The notes beneath the pieces were generated by a model. The model had not been told where the DNA came from, searched no databases, and saw only the letters and a program-made list of their open reading frames with translations. A stretch of 64,000 nucleotides of DNA from NCBI GenBank assembly GCA_019745395.1, contig JAIETG010000006.1:90397-154396 (forward strand), read 5' to 3'. Below are positions 56,095-64,000 of the stretch, piece after piece (position 1 is the stretch's first letter; each line of letters begins with the position of its first letter). The stretch comes from Rhabdochlamydiaceae bacterium (GTDB taxonomy: Bacteria; Chlamydiota; Chlamydiia; Chlamydiales; Rhabdochlamydiaceae). The translations under genes were made by a program, and so were the position numbers.

Positions 56095-59037
56095 TTATCC
56101 CCCCGCTTCTGGCAGCAAAGAAAGATTTACTTGAAAAGGTGGAAAAACCTTTCTTGGTTTTTGCTGCACTTCTTGTTGAGGTGCAGACGGGGTTGGAGCT
56201 GGCGCTGACGTCATCATGGTAAATTTGAAAAGAGCAAGAGCAATTTCTGATTTGATCTTCACGCTGAAGGAATCGAAAAGAGCAAAGGCTTCGTGTTTGA
56301 ATTCGAGTAGGGGATCTTTTTGTCCTACGGTTCTCAAATTCACCTCTGTGCGCAGATGATCAATATGAAGCAAGTGTTCTTGCCAGTACTTGTCAATTCT
56401 TCGAATGAAAATATTTCGAAGTACTTCATTTAAGATAGCGCTTGCATCGAGCTTTGGAGCATCGGGAGGAAGGCTTTCTTGAATTTTTGCAATAGAGACA
56501 TCTCTTTCGTAATCCATTTTGAATCGGAATAAGGAAAGGACTTTTTCTTTGGCAAGATTTGCAATTTCTTCTGCTGAGAGATAGTCGCTATTAAAGGCTT
56601 CTTGCTCAAAAGTAACGGGGAAATGTTCCATCAGCCAGGCTCGATAGCCTTCTGGATTCCAGTTTCCTTGAGAGGAGCGAGTGACGAGAAACTGATGGCT
56701 CATCTGTAAGCAGATCTCCTCTACAATCTCTTCTGCTAAGCTGAGGAGATTGGGGCTTGATAAAGCTTCATTACGGAATGAATAAATCTCTGCTCGTTGC
56801 TTATTCATGACATCGTCATATTCTAACGTGTGTTTGCGAATGGTGTAGTTTCTTTGCTCGATTCGCTTTTGAGCGGTTTCAATAGATTTATTCAAGATCT
56901 TAGCTGTAATTGCTTCTCCTTCTGGAGGACGGAACTTTTGTAAAAAGATCGTAACTCGAGGTGAAGAAAAAAGACGCATTAAAGAATCTTCAAAAGAAAC
57001 ATAGAACTTAGAAGAGCCGGGATCTCCGAGTCTTGCGCAACGGCCTCGTAGCTGTCTGTCGATTCTGCGTGATTGGTGACGAGTCGTTCCAATTACGTGA
57101 AGTCCACCGAGATCAGCAACTCCGGGCTTTAGTTTAATGTCTGTTCCTCTTCCCGCCATGTTTGTTGCAACGGTAATGGCTCCTTGAGATCCAGCTTCGG
57201 CGATAATCTCTGCTTCTTGAGCGTGGTTTTTCGCATTAAGGATGGTATGTTCTAGTTTGTTTTGTTTTAAGATACGTGAAATCTTTTCTGAAACATCCAC
57301 AGATTCTGTTCCAATCAGGATAGGTCTTCCCTTAGAGTGTATTTCTTGAATCTCTTTCAGAAGAGCTGTGTATTTTTCTCTTTCTGTCATGTAGATTTCG
57401 TCGTCGAAATCTTTTCTTTGACAATCTCGGTGGGTTGGAATAGAAAGGACTTCTAATTTATAGATCTCTTTGAATTCATTGGCCTCTGTCATGGCCGTTC
57501 CGGTCATCCCTGCAAGCTTTGTGTAAAGGCGGAAATAGTTTTGCAGCGTGATTGTTGCATACGTTTGCGTTTCCCCTTGGATCGCAACCCCTTCTTTGGC
57601 TTCAATAGCTTGATGCAGCCCGTCAGAAAATCTTCTTCCCGGTTGAGGACGTCCTGTATTCTCATCAATAATAACAATTTTCTGTTCTTCTATGATGTAG
57701 TCGATATCCTTTTCCATAAGAAGATGAGCTCGAAAAAGTTGTCGCAGATTATGAGAACGCTCTTTCCTACGGGCATCTTCTTCTCTTAAAGCGAGCTTTC
57801 TTCCCATTTTATCTTGTTCAGATAAATCAAAGTCTTCATCGATTTTAGCATACTCGTATCCGAGGTCTAGCATGACAAAGTCATTTTCTGTAGCGAGATC
57901 TTTGTGAAGATTTAGCCATGCATGAATACCTTTATCCGTAAGTTCGTACTCGCTGGCTTTTTCATCGACGATAATAAAAAGCTCAGCAAGAGTTTCTATG
58001 CGCTCTTCTTTGTTAGGGTCTGCATAAAAATACAGGTCCCATTTGTCGATCTCAGATCTTAGGTCAGGATCTTCTTTGCACTTTTTTACGACTTTATGTT
58101 GAGGCATCCCTTTGCTCACGAGCCAGAGCTTTTTTAAAGCGGAAGATTTTTCTTCTTCTTGCTTTTTGTTTAATTTTACGCCTGGGTCTGTTGGTAGCGA
58201 GTCTAAAACTTTTTTGCTTTCTGACGCCAGTTTGTGACAAAGCTCTCTTTGTAATTTTACAATAACAAGTACAGGGTCTTTGAGAATATCGTACATTTGA
58301 CGAGACTCAGAAGAAGGTCCAGAAATGATCAAAGGAGTTCTTGCTTCATCAATGAGGATAGAATCAACTTCGTCGATGATAGCAAAGTAATGTCCACGCT
58401 GACATTGATCTTGGGCCGATTGTGTCATGGAATTATCTCTGAGATAGTCAAAACCAAATTCAGAAGAAGTTCCGTAGACAATGTCGGATTCATAGACTTC
58501 TTTTCTTTGATGAGGGGAAATACCGTTGGTTAATGCAGCAACTCGTAGCCCTAACCAGCGAAAGATTGTTCCAATCCATTGGCAGTCCCTTTCAACAAGA
58601 TAATCATTGACGGTGACGAGGTGCACAGGCTTTCCTGTGAGTGCATTGAGGTATAGGGGCATAGAAGCTGTCAGTGTTTTTCCTTCGCCTGTTTGCATTT
58701 CGGAGATAGCTCCATAATGCATAGAAATAGCACCTAGAATTTGCACGTCATAAGGGACCATATCCCATTTTTGCGTGTAGCCAGAAACGTGAACTTCGGT
58801 TCCGCAGAGTCTTCTGCATACGTTTTTTACAACACCATAGGCTTCAGGAAGTAAATCGTCGATGGATTCGCCTTGAGCGATACGTGTCTTGAATTCTTCT
58901 GTTTTTTGCTTGAGCTGATCATCAGAAAGAGATTGAAACTGCTGATCAAACTGATTGACGACATGTACAATGCGCTGATAGCGGCTGATGAGGCGGCCTT
59001 GAGCCGTTCCAAAATATCTTTTTAACAAGCCTAGCAT
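56095..59037 (-). CDS. secA: Preprotein translocase ATPase SecA
   Basis: A 980-residue SecA, longer than the E. coli protein. Motifs are the Walker A QTGEGKTLTA, Walker B IIDEVDSILIDEARTPL, VATNMAGRGTDIKL and GRCARLGDPGSSKF. An insertion of about 90 residues (around residues 270-360) lies in the first nucleotide-binding domain. The C-terminus lacks the usual Cys-rich zinc finger and ends with a proline/glutamine-rich tail. It drives Sec-dependent export at the inner membrane. Linkage with psd and nth matches Chlamydia. Confidence 0.97.
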   Translation of the reverse strand: MLGLLKRYFGTAQGRLISRYQRIVHVVNQFDQQFQSLSDDQLKQKTEEFKTRIAQGESIDDLLPEAYGVVKNVCRRLCGTEVHVSGYTQKWDMVPYDVQILGAISMHYGAISEMQTGEGKTLTASMPLYLNALTGKPVHLVTVNDYLVERDCQWIGTIFRWLGLRVAALTNGISPHQRKEVYESDIVYGTSSEFGFDYLRDNSMTQSAQDQCQRGHYFAIIDEVDSILIDEARTPLIISGPSSESRQMYDILKDPVLVIVKLQRELCHKLASESKKVLDSLPTDPGVKLNKKQEEEKSSALKKLWLVSKGMPQHKVVKKCKEDPDLRSEIDKWDLYFYADPNKEERIETLAELFIIVDEKASEYELTDKGIHAWLNLHKDLATENDFVMLDLGYEYAKIDEDFDLSEQDKMGRKLALREEDARRKERSHNLRQLFRAHLLMEKDIDYIIEEQKIVIIDENTGRPQPGRRFSDGLHQAIEAKEGVAIQGETQTYATITLQNYFRLYTKLAGMTGTAMTEANEFKEIYKLEVLSIPTHRDCQRKDFDDEIYMTEREKYTALLKEIQEIHSKGRPILIGTESVDVSEKISRILKQNKLEHTILNAKNHAQEAEIIAEAGSQGAITVATNMAGRGTDIKLKPGVADLGGLHVIGTTRHQSRRIDRQLRGRCARLGDPGSSKFYVSFEDSLMRLFSSPRVTIFLQKFRPPEGEAITAKILNKSIETAQKRIEQRNYTIRKHTLEYDDVMNKQRAEIYSFRNEALSSPNLLSLAEEIVEEICLQMSHQFLVTRSSQGNWNPEGYRAWLMEHFPVTFEQEAFNSDYLSAEEIANLAKEKVLSLFRFKMDYERDVSIAKIQESLPPDAPKLDASAILNEVLRNIFIRRIDKYWQEHLLHIDHLRTEVNLRTVGQKDPLLEFKHEAFALFDSFSVKIKSEIALALFKFTMMTSAPAPTPSAPQQEVQQKPRKVFPPFQVNLSLLPEAGG

Positions 59038-59325
59038 GAACTTTCCTTGGGGTGACGGTTAAAAATGCCTTATATCTTATAGAGACGCAATGATACTGGA
59101 TTCTTTGGAATAAAGCAAAAAAAAGATCTTTGTAATCTTTTTCAAGTGCGGGTAAATCTGTTTCGGAATTTTTTTAGATATACCTTTAGGAAATTGAATA
59201 ATTGAAATTTGACGTATTGAAACAGTAATTTTTTGACAACCTATTAATTTAAAATGTATATATTTATTTTTAGATTGTTTCGGTTTTTGGCAAGAAAATT
59301 TTGATGTTATTTTTATGGTGTACAT

Positions 59326-61395
59326 GTGTCGATAAAAAATGTATTTTTCAACTTTCGCTCTCGTAGAAAAATTCAAGTCCACCTTCTTACTGTTTTCCTT
59401 TTTCTGTTTTTTACATCTGTTTTTGCGATCACAAGATTTACTTATGACAGGTATTATAAGAGCATCGATGACTTATCAGGTTACATGATTGATCAGACTA
59501 ATGTTCTTCTTTTGGAGCGGGTAGAAAATATTAAGGACGAAGTGCAGTTGACTGCGGAATTCATAAAGGGGTCAATACATTCAAAGGCGGAAATTTTCGG
59601 GCAAGATTCAGATTATGTGCAATTTTTAATAAATATTTTAAGAACTGATCGGTTGCTTACAGCTATATCTATAGCAACGCCGGAGGGGGATTTGCTTAAT
59701 GTTGCAAATGTGCATCTTGAAAGTTCTTTGCATTTTTATTCTCGTCCTGATGAAAAACTGCCTGAAAAATCAGAGTACATAGTCAGAACGATTCATCAGC
59801 AAGACAGTTCTTCTCAAGAAGAGTGGAAATACATGGATGCGGATGGGAATTTTGTTGCGTCCGAATCTATAATTCCTGCGAGTGATGATTTTCGAAAAAA
59901 TTCTTGGTTATTGAAAATGCTTAAGGAGCCTTCTTTGCTCTGGGCTTATGAGCTTTTGCCGAGAGGTGTGCCGAAATATGAATTTAAAAGAGCATACAGC
60001 GTTACCGTATCCGATGTTAAGAAAAATTCAGAAGGAGATGTTGATTTTGTATTAAGTGTGGGCGTGACTTTAAAAAACTTATCTAATTTTATTGCTGGTC
60101 AGAAAATAGGGAAAAATGGTTTTGCGTTCATCTTGGATGATAAAGGGAGCATTAAAGCTCCTTTGTCTAATGAAGATGGCGCGTTTGAATCTTGTCAAAA
60201 ACCATTGATTGAATTGGGGTATCAAGAATTCAAAAAGAATCAGAAAAATGATTTCACGATGAAAAAAAATGGAGTTAAGTATCTTTTTTCTATTCAAGAC
60301 TCTGGAATTTTTCAAGCCGATCCGTGGTTCATAGCAATCGTAGTTCCCTTTGATGATTTTTTTGGAGAAATGGTTAAAGCGCAAAGAATTACGAGATTGA
60401 TGTCTCTTATTATCGCAATTGTTTGCGCGGTGGTTATATATTTTTGCGTAAGGCATATTTCTAAGCCTATTGTTCGAATGGTTGCGGAAGTGGACAAAAT
60501 TCGGGATTTTGATTTCTCTGAGCAAAGTCGTTTGCCATCACATATTAAGGAGATATTCGATTTAGAATGTTCTATCGATGCTATGAGGTCGGCTCTGCAT
60601 TCTTTTGGACGTTATATTCCTAAGGAAATTGTGAGAACTCTCGTAAAGTTTGGGCGGGATGTGTCGCTCGGAGGGGAGAGGGCTGAACTTACAATCATGT
60701 TTTCCGATATAGAGAATTTTACTACGATTTCAGAGTCTTTGCCTATAGAGCAATTGATGACGATCTTTTCTGAGTATTTTGATGTGATTTCTAAAATTAT
60801 TTTGGAGGGTGAAGGTACGATTGATAAGTACATAGGAGATAGTGTTATGTCTTTTTGGGGGGCGCCTGTCAAAATTGTAAATCATGCGGAAAAGGCTTGT
60901 TTGTCAGGTTTGAGAGCGCTTGCGGCAATTCGTCAGCAAAAAAAATGGACCACACGTTTTGGAATTCATACAGGAGAGGTGATTGTTGGAAATATTGGAA
61001 CTTCGGAGAGGATGAATTATACAATCATTGGGGACGCTGTCAATGTAGCTTCCCGTTTGCAGTCCATAAACAAAGAATATCACACTTCTATCATCATTAC
61101 TGAGGTCGTTCGCCAGAAAATAGGGGGTGCGTTCTTGACTCGTCCTCTTGATTTTGTTGCGGTTAAGGGGAGGAAAAGTAAGCTGAGAATTTTTGAGCTA
61201 ATGGGGACGAGGGAGGGGGAATTAGCTGCAACTTCTGAGCAGCTGGAGCTCGCGGGGTTGTTTACTAACGCTTATCAGAAATTCGAGGAAGGGAATCGGG
61301 GGGAGGCATTGGATTGTTTTTTATTCATAGAAAAGAAATTTCCGTCAGATGGTGCTACTAAAAAATACATAGAGCGTCTTAGAAGTATGCTCTGA
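59326..61395 (+). CDS. Membrane-bound class III cyclase with Cache-like sensor and HAMP
   Basis: A 689-residue protein. An N-terminal span (VHLLTVFLFLFFTSVFAI) is followed by a double-Cache-like periplasmic domain, with WLLKMLKEPSLLWAYELL and GFAFILDDKGSIKAPLS. A second span (LMSLIIAIVCAVVIYFCV), HAMP and a cyclase domain follow. The metal aspartates are in MFSDIENFT and YIGDSVMSFWGAP, Lys in TIDKYIGD, Thr in MNYTIIGDAVN and Arg in NVASRLQ. As in the cyclase at 31533, Thr marks subclass IIIb. A short TPR-like tail closes the protein. The start is GTG 59326; no better in-frame start precedes the span. It sits between secA and psd, where Chlamydia has one small gene. Confidence 0.88.
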   Translation: MSIKNVFFNFRSRRKIQVHLLTVFLFLFFTSVFAITRFTYDRYYKSIDDLSGYMIDQTNVLLLERVENIKDEVQLTAEFIKGSIHSKAEIFGQDSDYVQFLINILRTDRLLTAISIATPEGDLLNVANVHLESSLHFYSRPDEKLPEKSEYIVRTIHQQDSSSQEEWKYMDADGNFVASESIIPASDDFRKNSWLLKMLKEPSLLWAYELLPRGVPKYEFKRAYSVTVSDVKKNSEGDVDFVLSVGVTLKNLSNFIAGQKIGKNGFAFILDDKGSIKAPLSNEDGAFESCQKPLIELGYQEFKKNQKNDFTMKKNGVKYLFSIQDSGIFQADPWFIAIVVPFDDFFGEMVKAQRITRLMSLIIAIVCAVVIYFCVRHISKPIVRMVAEVDKIRDFDFSEQSRLPSHIKEIFDLECSIDAMRSALHSFGRYIPKEIVRTLVKFGRDVSLGGERAELTIMFSDIENFTTISESLPIEQLMTIFSEYFDVISKIILEGEGTIDKYIGDSVMSFWGAPVKIVNHAEKACLSGLRALAAIRQQKKWTTRFGIHTGEVIVGNIGTSERMNYTIIGDAVNVASRLQSINKEYHTSIIITEVVRQKIGGAFLTRPLDFVAVKGRKSKLRIFELMGTREGELAATSEQLELAGLFTNAYQKFEEGNRGEALDCFLFIEKKFPSDGATKKYIERLRSML

Positions 61396-61575
61396 AATTT
61401 TCTCTTGTCTGTAGTGTGAAGATTTTAAATCTTTAGTCATTCTCCGATTGTTCTTTGCAAAATACTATCATCAACTTGAATATGGGCGGGTCTGTGAAAG
61501 AATTTTTTTACGGGGTTTTTAAGTGCATTGCGAATTGCTAAATATTTTTCAGTTTAGGTTTTATGTTAAATTTCT

Positions 61576-61986
61576 GGTGCTAATGGTGACAATGGTTGCT
61601 GTTGGACGATCTACGTATGCCGCCCTCCGGGCGTTCAGAGGACTTTAGGTCTTCAAGGTCTCCAGGGAGTGCCAGGAAGCCAAGGGGTTGCAGGTTTTCA
61701 AGGCCCAGCGGGGCAATTAACACCTTGATTTCCAGCTCCTGTGCCGGTTTGGGCTCTTGCTCTGTATCTAGACGGAGTTGCGGTTCCAGGATCTTGTTTC
61801 GCTGGATTCTCTTTCTTCCCAGAGGAGTTGTCTACAAATGGAGCATCTAACGTGTTGTTAGTTGTTGCAGCGGGCCAAGTTCTTACATTACAGAGTACAT
61901 CGTTTATGTCTATTGATCTAGTTTCTAGCACTCCTGGATCCTCAGTTCTTCCCATTTCAGCTACTTTAACCATTATAAAAGAGTAG
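61576..61986 (+). pseudogene. Collagen-like protein with BclA-type C-terminal domain, broken
   Basis: One frame shows Gly-X-Y repeats (GLQGLQGVPGSQGVAGFQG) after an earlier GANGDNG. It then meets an in-frame TGA at 61726-61728 and continues with a beta-rich domain (ALYLDGVAVPGSCFAG, VLLVVAAGQVLTLQSTS, ISATLTIIKE). That C-terminal pattern matches the globular domain of BclA-like exosporium collagens. A TAA lies in frame just upstream at 61567-61569 and no start is visible. A strong terminator follows. The segment from 61396 to 61575 shows no feature. A recently inactivated surface collagen-like gene is the best reading. Confidence 0.7.
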
Positions 61987-62003
61987 ATTGTTCTTAATTT
62001 TTC

Positions 62004-62033
62004 TAAGGCCGGATATTCATCCGGCCTTTTTTA
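62004..62033 (+). terminator. Rho-independent terminator after the collagen-like pseudogene
   Basis: A perfect ten-base stem (AAGGCCGGAT / ATCCGGCCTT) with a four-base loop is followed by a T run. Confidence 0.92.
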
Positions 62034-62346
62034 TTCCAAACGAGAAGGTGTTTTTGAGGGTAGAGTTGGAATGCTTTGATAGTTAATAGGTAGCGAAGAA
62101 ATTTCTTTGAAGAAAAGCGCTGTTACTATTAACATTTTCATCAATATGATGGTGGGATTTTTGATGAAATCTTTAAAAGGTGTGAATAGCTAAAAAAAGT
62201 TTGCTTTTATGTTTTCAAAAAAACATGGTAGATTAAGAGTGGATCAAGGATGCCTTTTAAAGGTAAGGGGGAATTTTGGCTTTGCATCTTATTTTGGTTT
62301 TGATTAAAAAAGCTTTTATAGAAAGGAAGCGTCGTAAGGAAGGCAA
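62034..62346. other. Intergenic region
   Basis: I see no ORF, RNA or repeat of note. The region is AT-rich and probably contains the promoter of the downstream hypothetical-psd pair. AAGGAAGG lies five bases before the GTG at 62347. Confidence 0.4.
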
Positions 62347-62727
62347 GTGAAAAAGTTAAGCTTATTCGTGCTAATTTTTATAGGAATCGCTTCTTATGTT
62401 GTAGCGATAGATGTTAAAGATGCGAATAAGGGTGATTTATGGGGAGATGAGGTCTCCAGCTTGGAAAATCTTATTGCGGCCAATGAAAAACATTTGTCAG
62501 CTCAGAAACAGCTCAAAGATAAAATGAAGCTGTTTCAAAAGCAAAAAGAAGAATTTATGCTTGGCAATCAAAGTAAAAGTCATGCATTTTCCATGGTCTC
62601 TAATGCAAGAGAGATCTTGACAGTTGTTAAAGAAGAGCATTTGTCTTATCTTTTCCCAACAGAGTATTTAGAAGAGCTTATTTTTTTCTCTTCGATTGCG
62701 GCTAAAAGCGTTCCTTTGAAACCATAA
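62347..62727 (+). CDS. Small exported hypothetical protein
   Basis: A 126-residue protein with a signal peptide (KKLSLFVLIFIGIASYVVA) and a mostly helical, charged mature part (ANEKHLSAQKQLKDKMKLFQ) that may form a coiled coil. The start is GTG 62347 with a strong AAGGAAGG. It lies 12 bp upstream of psd and is probably in the same operon. It could correspond to the small gene between secA and psd in Chlamydia, but I cannot confirm homology. Confidence 0.68.
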   Translation: MKKLSLFVLIFIGIASYVVAIDVKDANKGDLWGDEVSSLENLIAANEKHLSAQKQLKDKMKLFQKQKEEFMLGNQSKSHAFSMVSNAREILTVVKEEHLSYLFPTEYLEELIFFSSIAAKSVPLKP

Positions 62728-62739
62728 ATTTATAGATAT

Positions 62740-63636
62740 ATGAAAGAGATTGTATTTTTAGATAGAGTGACAAAAAAAAGAGTCCACGAAAAGGTGTATG
62801 GGCAAGCTTTTCTACGCCTTGTATACGGAGATCGTTTTCGCTTTTTGATGGCCTGGGTTTCTCGCAATCCATTTGTTTCCCGTTTTTATGGGGCATTGCA
62901 AAAAAGCTCTTTTTCGCGAAAGAAGATTCTTCCGTTTTTAAAAAAGTTTGAAGTGGATTCTTCAGAATTTTTAGATCCAGTAGATTCTTTCCGCTCGTTT
63001 AATGACTTTTTTATTCGAAAGTTAACCCCTGAAGCGCGTCCTATTGCAGCAGGGAGAGATGTTGCTATTTTACCTGCAGATGCCAGGTATCTGGTCTATC
63101 CAAATATAGAAAAAGCAGACGGCTTTGTTGTGAAAGGGAAAAAATTCTCTTTGGAAGCTTTTTTGCAAAATCGAGATTTAGCGGAACGCTATGCGCATGG
63201 ATCCATGGTAATTGCTCGTCTTTGCCCTAGCGATTATCACCGTTTTCATTTTCCTTGCAATTGTTTGCCTTCTTCTGCCGAATGCATCCCAGGGGATCTA
63301 TATTCGGTTAATCCCATGGCCCTTTGTAAGAACATTGAAATTTTTTCAGAAAATAAACGGATGGTTACGCTTCTTAGAACTAATCAGTTTGGAGATGTTC
63401 TGTTTGTTGAGGTAGGAGCTACTTGCGTAGGCACTATTCATCAGACTTATACGCCATTTGAGCCTTATGCCAAGGGGGATGAAAAAGGATATTTTTCTTT
63501 TGGAGGCTCTTCTTTGGTTTTATTGTTTGAACCAGGAAAAATTCAATTCGATCAAGATCTTATTGATGCTTCACAAGAAAGAGTCGAGATGAGAGGTCTT
63601 ATGGGGCAGACGTTGGGACGCGCTTTGAGTCTTTAA
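62740..63636 (+). CDS. psd: Phosphatidylserine decarboxylase
   Basis: A 298-residue proenzyme of usual chlamydial length. It has the DSFRSFNDFFIRKL block, the catalytic H-containing CPSDYHRFHFPCN, VEVGATCVGTIHQTY and the self-cleavage site KGYFSFGGSSLVLLF, where the GGSS motif yields the pyruvoyl-bearing alpha chain. It makes phosphatidylethanolamine from phosphatidylserine at the membrane. Phosphatidylethanolamine could be a donor lipid for the sulfatase-fold proteins elsewhere in the window. It overlaps the convergent nth gene by 38 bp. Confidence 0.96.
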   Translation: MKEIVFLDRVTKKRVHEKVYGQAFLRLVYGDRFRFLMAWVSRNPFVSRFYGALQKSSFSRKKILPFLKKFEVDSSEFLDPVDSFRSFNDFFIRKLTPEARPIAAGRDVAILPADARYLVYPNIEKADGFVVKGKKFSLEAFLQNRDLAERYAHGSMVIARLCPSDYHRFHFPCNCLPSSAECIPGDLYSVNPMALCKNIEIFSENKRMVTLLRTNQFGDVLFVEVGATCVGTIHQTYTPFEPYAKGDEKGYFSFGGSSLVLLFEPGKIQFDQDLIDASQERVEMRGLMGQTLGRALSL

Positions 63637-64000
63637 TCAGTTTGCAAATAGGACAGAAATTATCCTTATGTCCTCTTGCTGGGCAGTATTCTCTTGCATA
63701 GTAGATGATCTGCAGATGGATCTTTCCCCATGCTTGCTCCGGAAATAGTTTTTTTAGGTCTCCTTCTGTTTGAACCACATTTTTCCCTAAAGACAACCCC
63801 CATCTTTTAGCGCAGCGATGGATATGTGTATCTACGGGAAATGCTGGTTTTGAGAAAGCTTGTATTTGTACGACGGATGCTGTTTTATGACCGACTCCAG
63901 GCAAAGATTCTAAGGAGGCAAGGTCTTTAGGGACTAATCCTTGAAACTGATTAATAAGCATTTTAGAAAGTTCCCAAATGGCCTTGGCCTTTTGTTTATA
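63599..64000 (-). CDS. nth: Endonuclease III, cut by the right edge
   Basis: The frame runs from the window edge (YKQKAKAIWELSKML) to a stop at 63599, giving the C-terminal 133 residues. The helix-hairpin-helix LESLPGVGHKTASVV and the catalytic Asp in FPVDTHIHRCAKRW are intact. The iron-sulfur region reads YCPARGHKDNFCPIC and then lacks the fourth cysteine of the usual C-x6-C-x2-C-x5-C. Spacing is also longer. Nth excises oxidised pyrimidines in base excision repair. Its N-terminus lies outside the window. Confidence 0.93.
   Translation of the reverse strand, partial: YKQKAKAIWELSKMLINQFQGLVPKDLASLESLPGVGHKTASVVQIQAFSKPAFPVDTHIHRCAKRWGLSLGKNVVQTEGDLKKLFPEQAWGKIHLQIIYYAREYCPARGHKDNFCPICKLIKDSKRVPTSAP

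Noticed and set aside
61698..61973. 91-residue minus-strand ORF opposite the collagen-like region
   Set aside because: The plus strand has clear Gly-X-Y and BclA-like coding logic, so the minus frame is a shadow.

Overview
This 64 kb window comes from a low-GC, obligately intracellular bacterium of the phylum Chlamydiota, most likely a chlamydia-like (environmental) lineage rather than a Chlamydia species. Gene neighbourhoods that I recall from Chlamydia trachomatis recur here: mutL-pepP, lpdA-lipA near brnQ, glgC followed by a metallophosphoesterase, and a zinc-ribbon protein-secA-psd-nth run. The window also carries genes that the reduced Chlamydia genomes generally lack: a PutA-type proline oxidase, a GH63-like glucosidase with a sugar porter, two class III nucleotidyl cyclases, an MGDG-synthase-like glycosyltransferase and several effector-like proteins. 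I cannot name the genus from sequence alone.

Layout. 1-12 kb: putA (cut by the left edge), an exo-muramidase-like NamZ, the groES-groEL operon behind a degenerate CIRCE operator, a small exported 2H-phosphoesterase-like protein, a decayed ORF, prmA, exoD, tRNA-Arg(ACG), an MBL hydrolase and ahpC. 12-22 kb: a patch of apparent envelope-lipid genes. It holds two paralogous YejM/LtaS-like membrane sulfatase-fold proteins, two broken paralogues of an endonuclease/exonuclease/phosphatase (EEP) protein, a glycolipid-type glycosyltransferase and a lipase, and it has several decayed stretches. 22-46 kb: housekeeping (eno, rsgA, a TrmH methyltransferase, cca, mutL, pepP), a putative nuclear-targeted effector with SANT/Myb-like repeats, a cyclase plus histidine kinase signalling unit, three genes with type II secretion pseudopilin features or context, a GH63-like glucosidase and MFS sugar porter, a TnpB transposon remnant, glgC and a phosphoesterase. 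46-51 kb: a minus-strand operon brnQ-csaA-lpdA-lipA-HEAT protein. 51-54.6 kb: an accessory patch with an exported methyltransferase, an ADP-ribosyltransferase-like small protein, a disordered small protein and a repeat protein whose 3' end carries a fresh 49-bp tandem duplication. 54.7-64 kb: dienelactone hydrolase, zinc-ribbon protein, secA, a second cyclase, a broken collagen-like gene, psd, and nth cut by the right edge.

How it fits together. The core genes serve translation, repair, protein folding, secretion and central metabolism. The accessory genes point to envelope and lipid remodelling, cyclic-nucleotide signalling through two membrane sensors, and host manipulation. The most notable candidates are the SANT/Myb plus nuclear-localisation-signal protein (26077-27321), the ART-like protein (52366-52827), the duplicated sulfatase/EEP patch with independent gene-killing mutations, a 14-bp hairpin that covers the ribosome-binding site of one sulfatase, and the collagen/BclA-like pseudogene. 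No rRNA, CRISPR array, intact transposase or prophage is visible.
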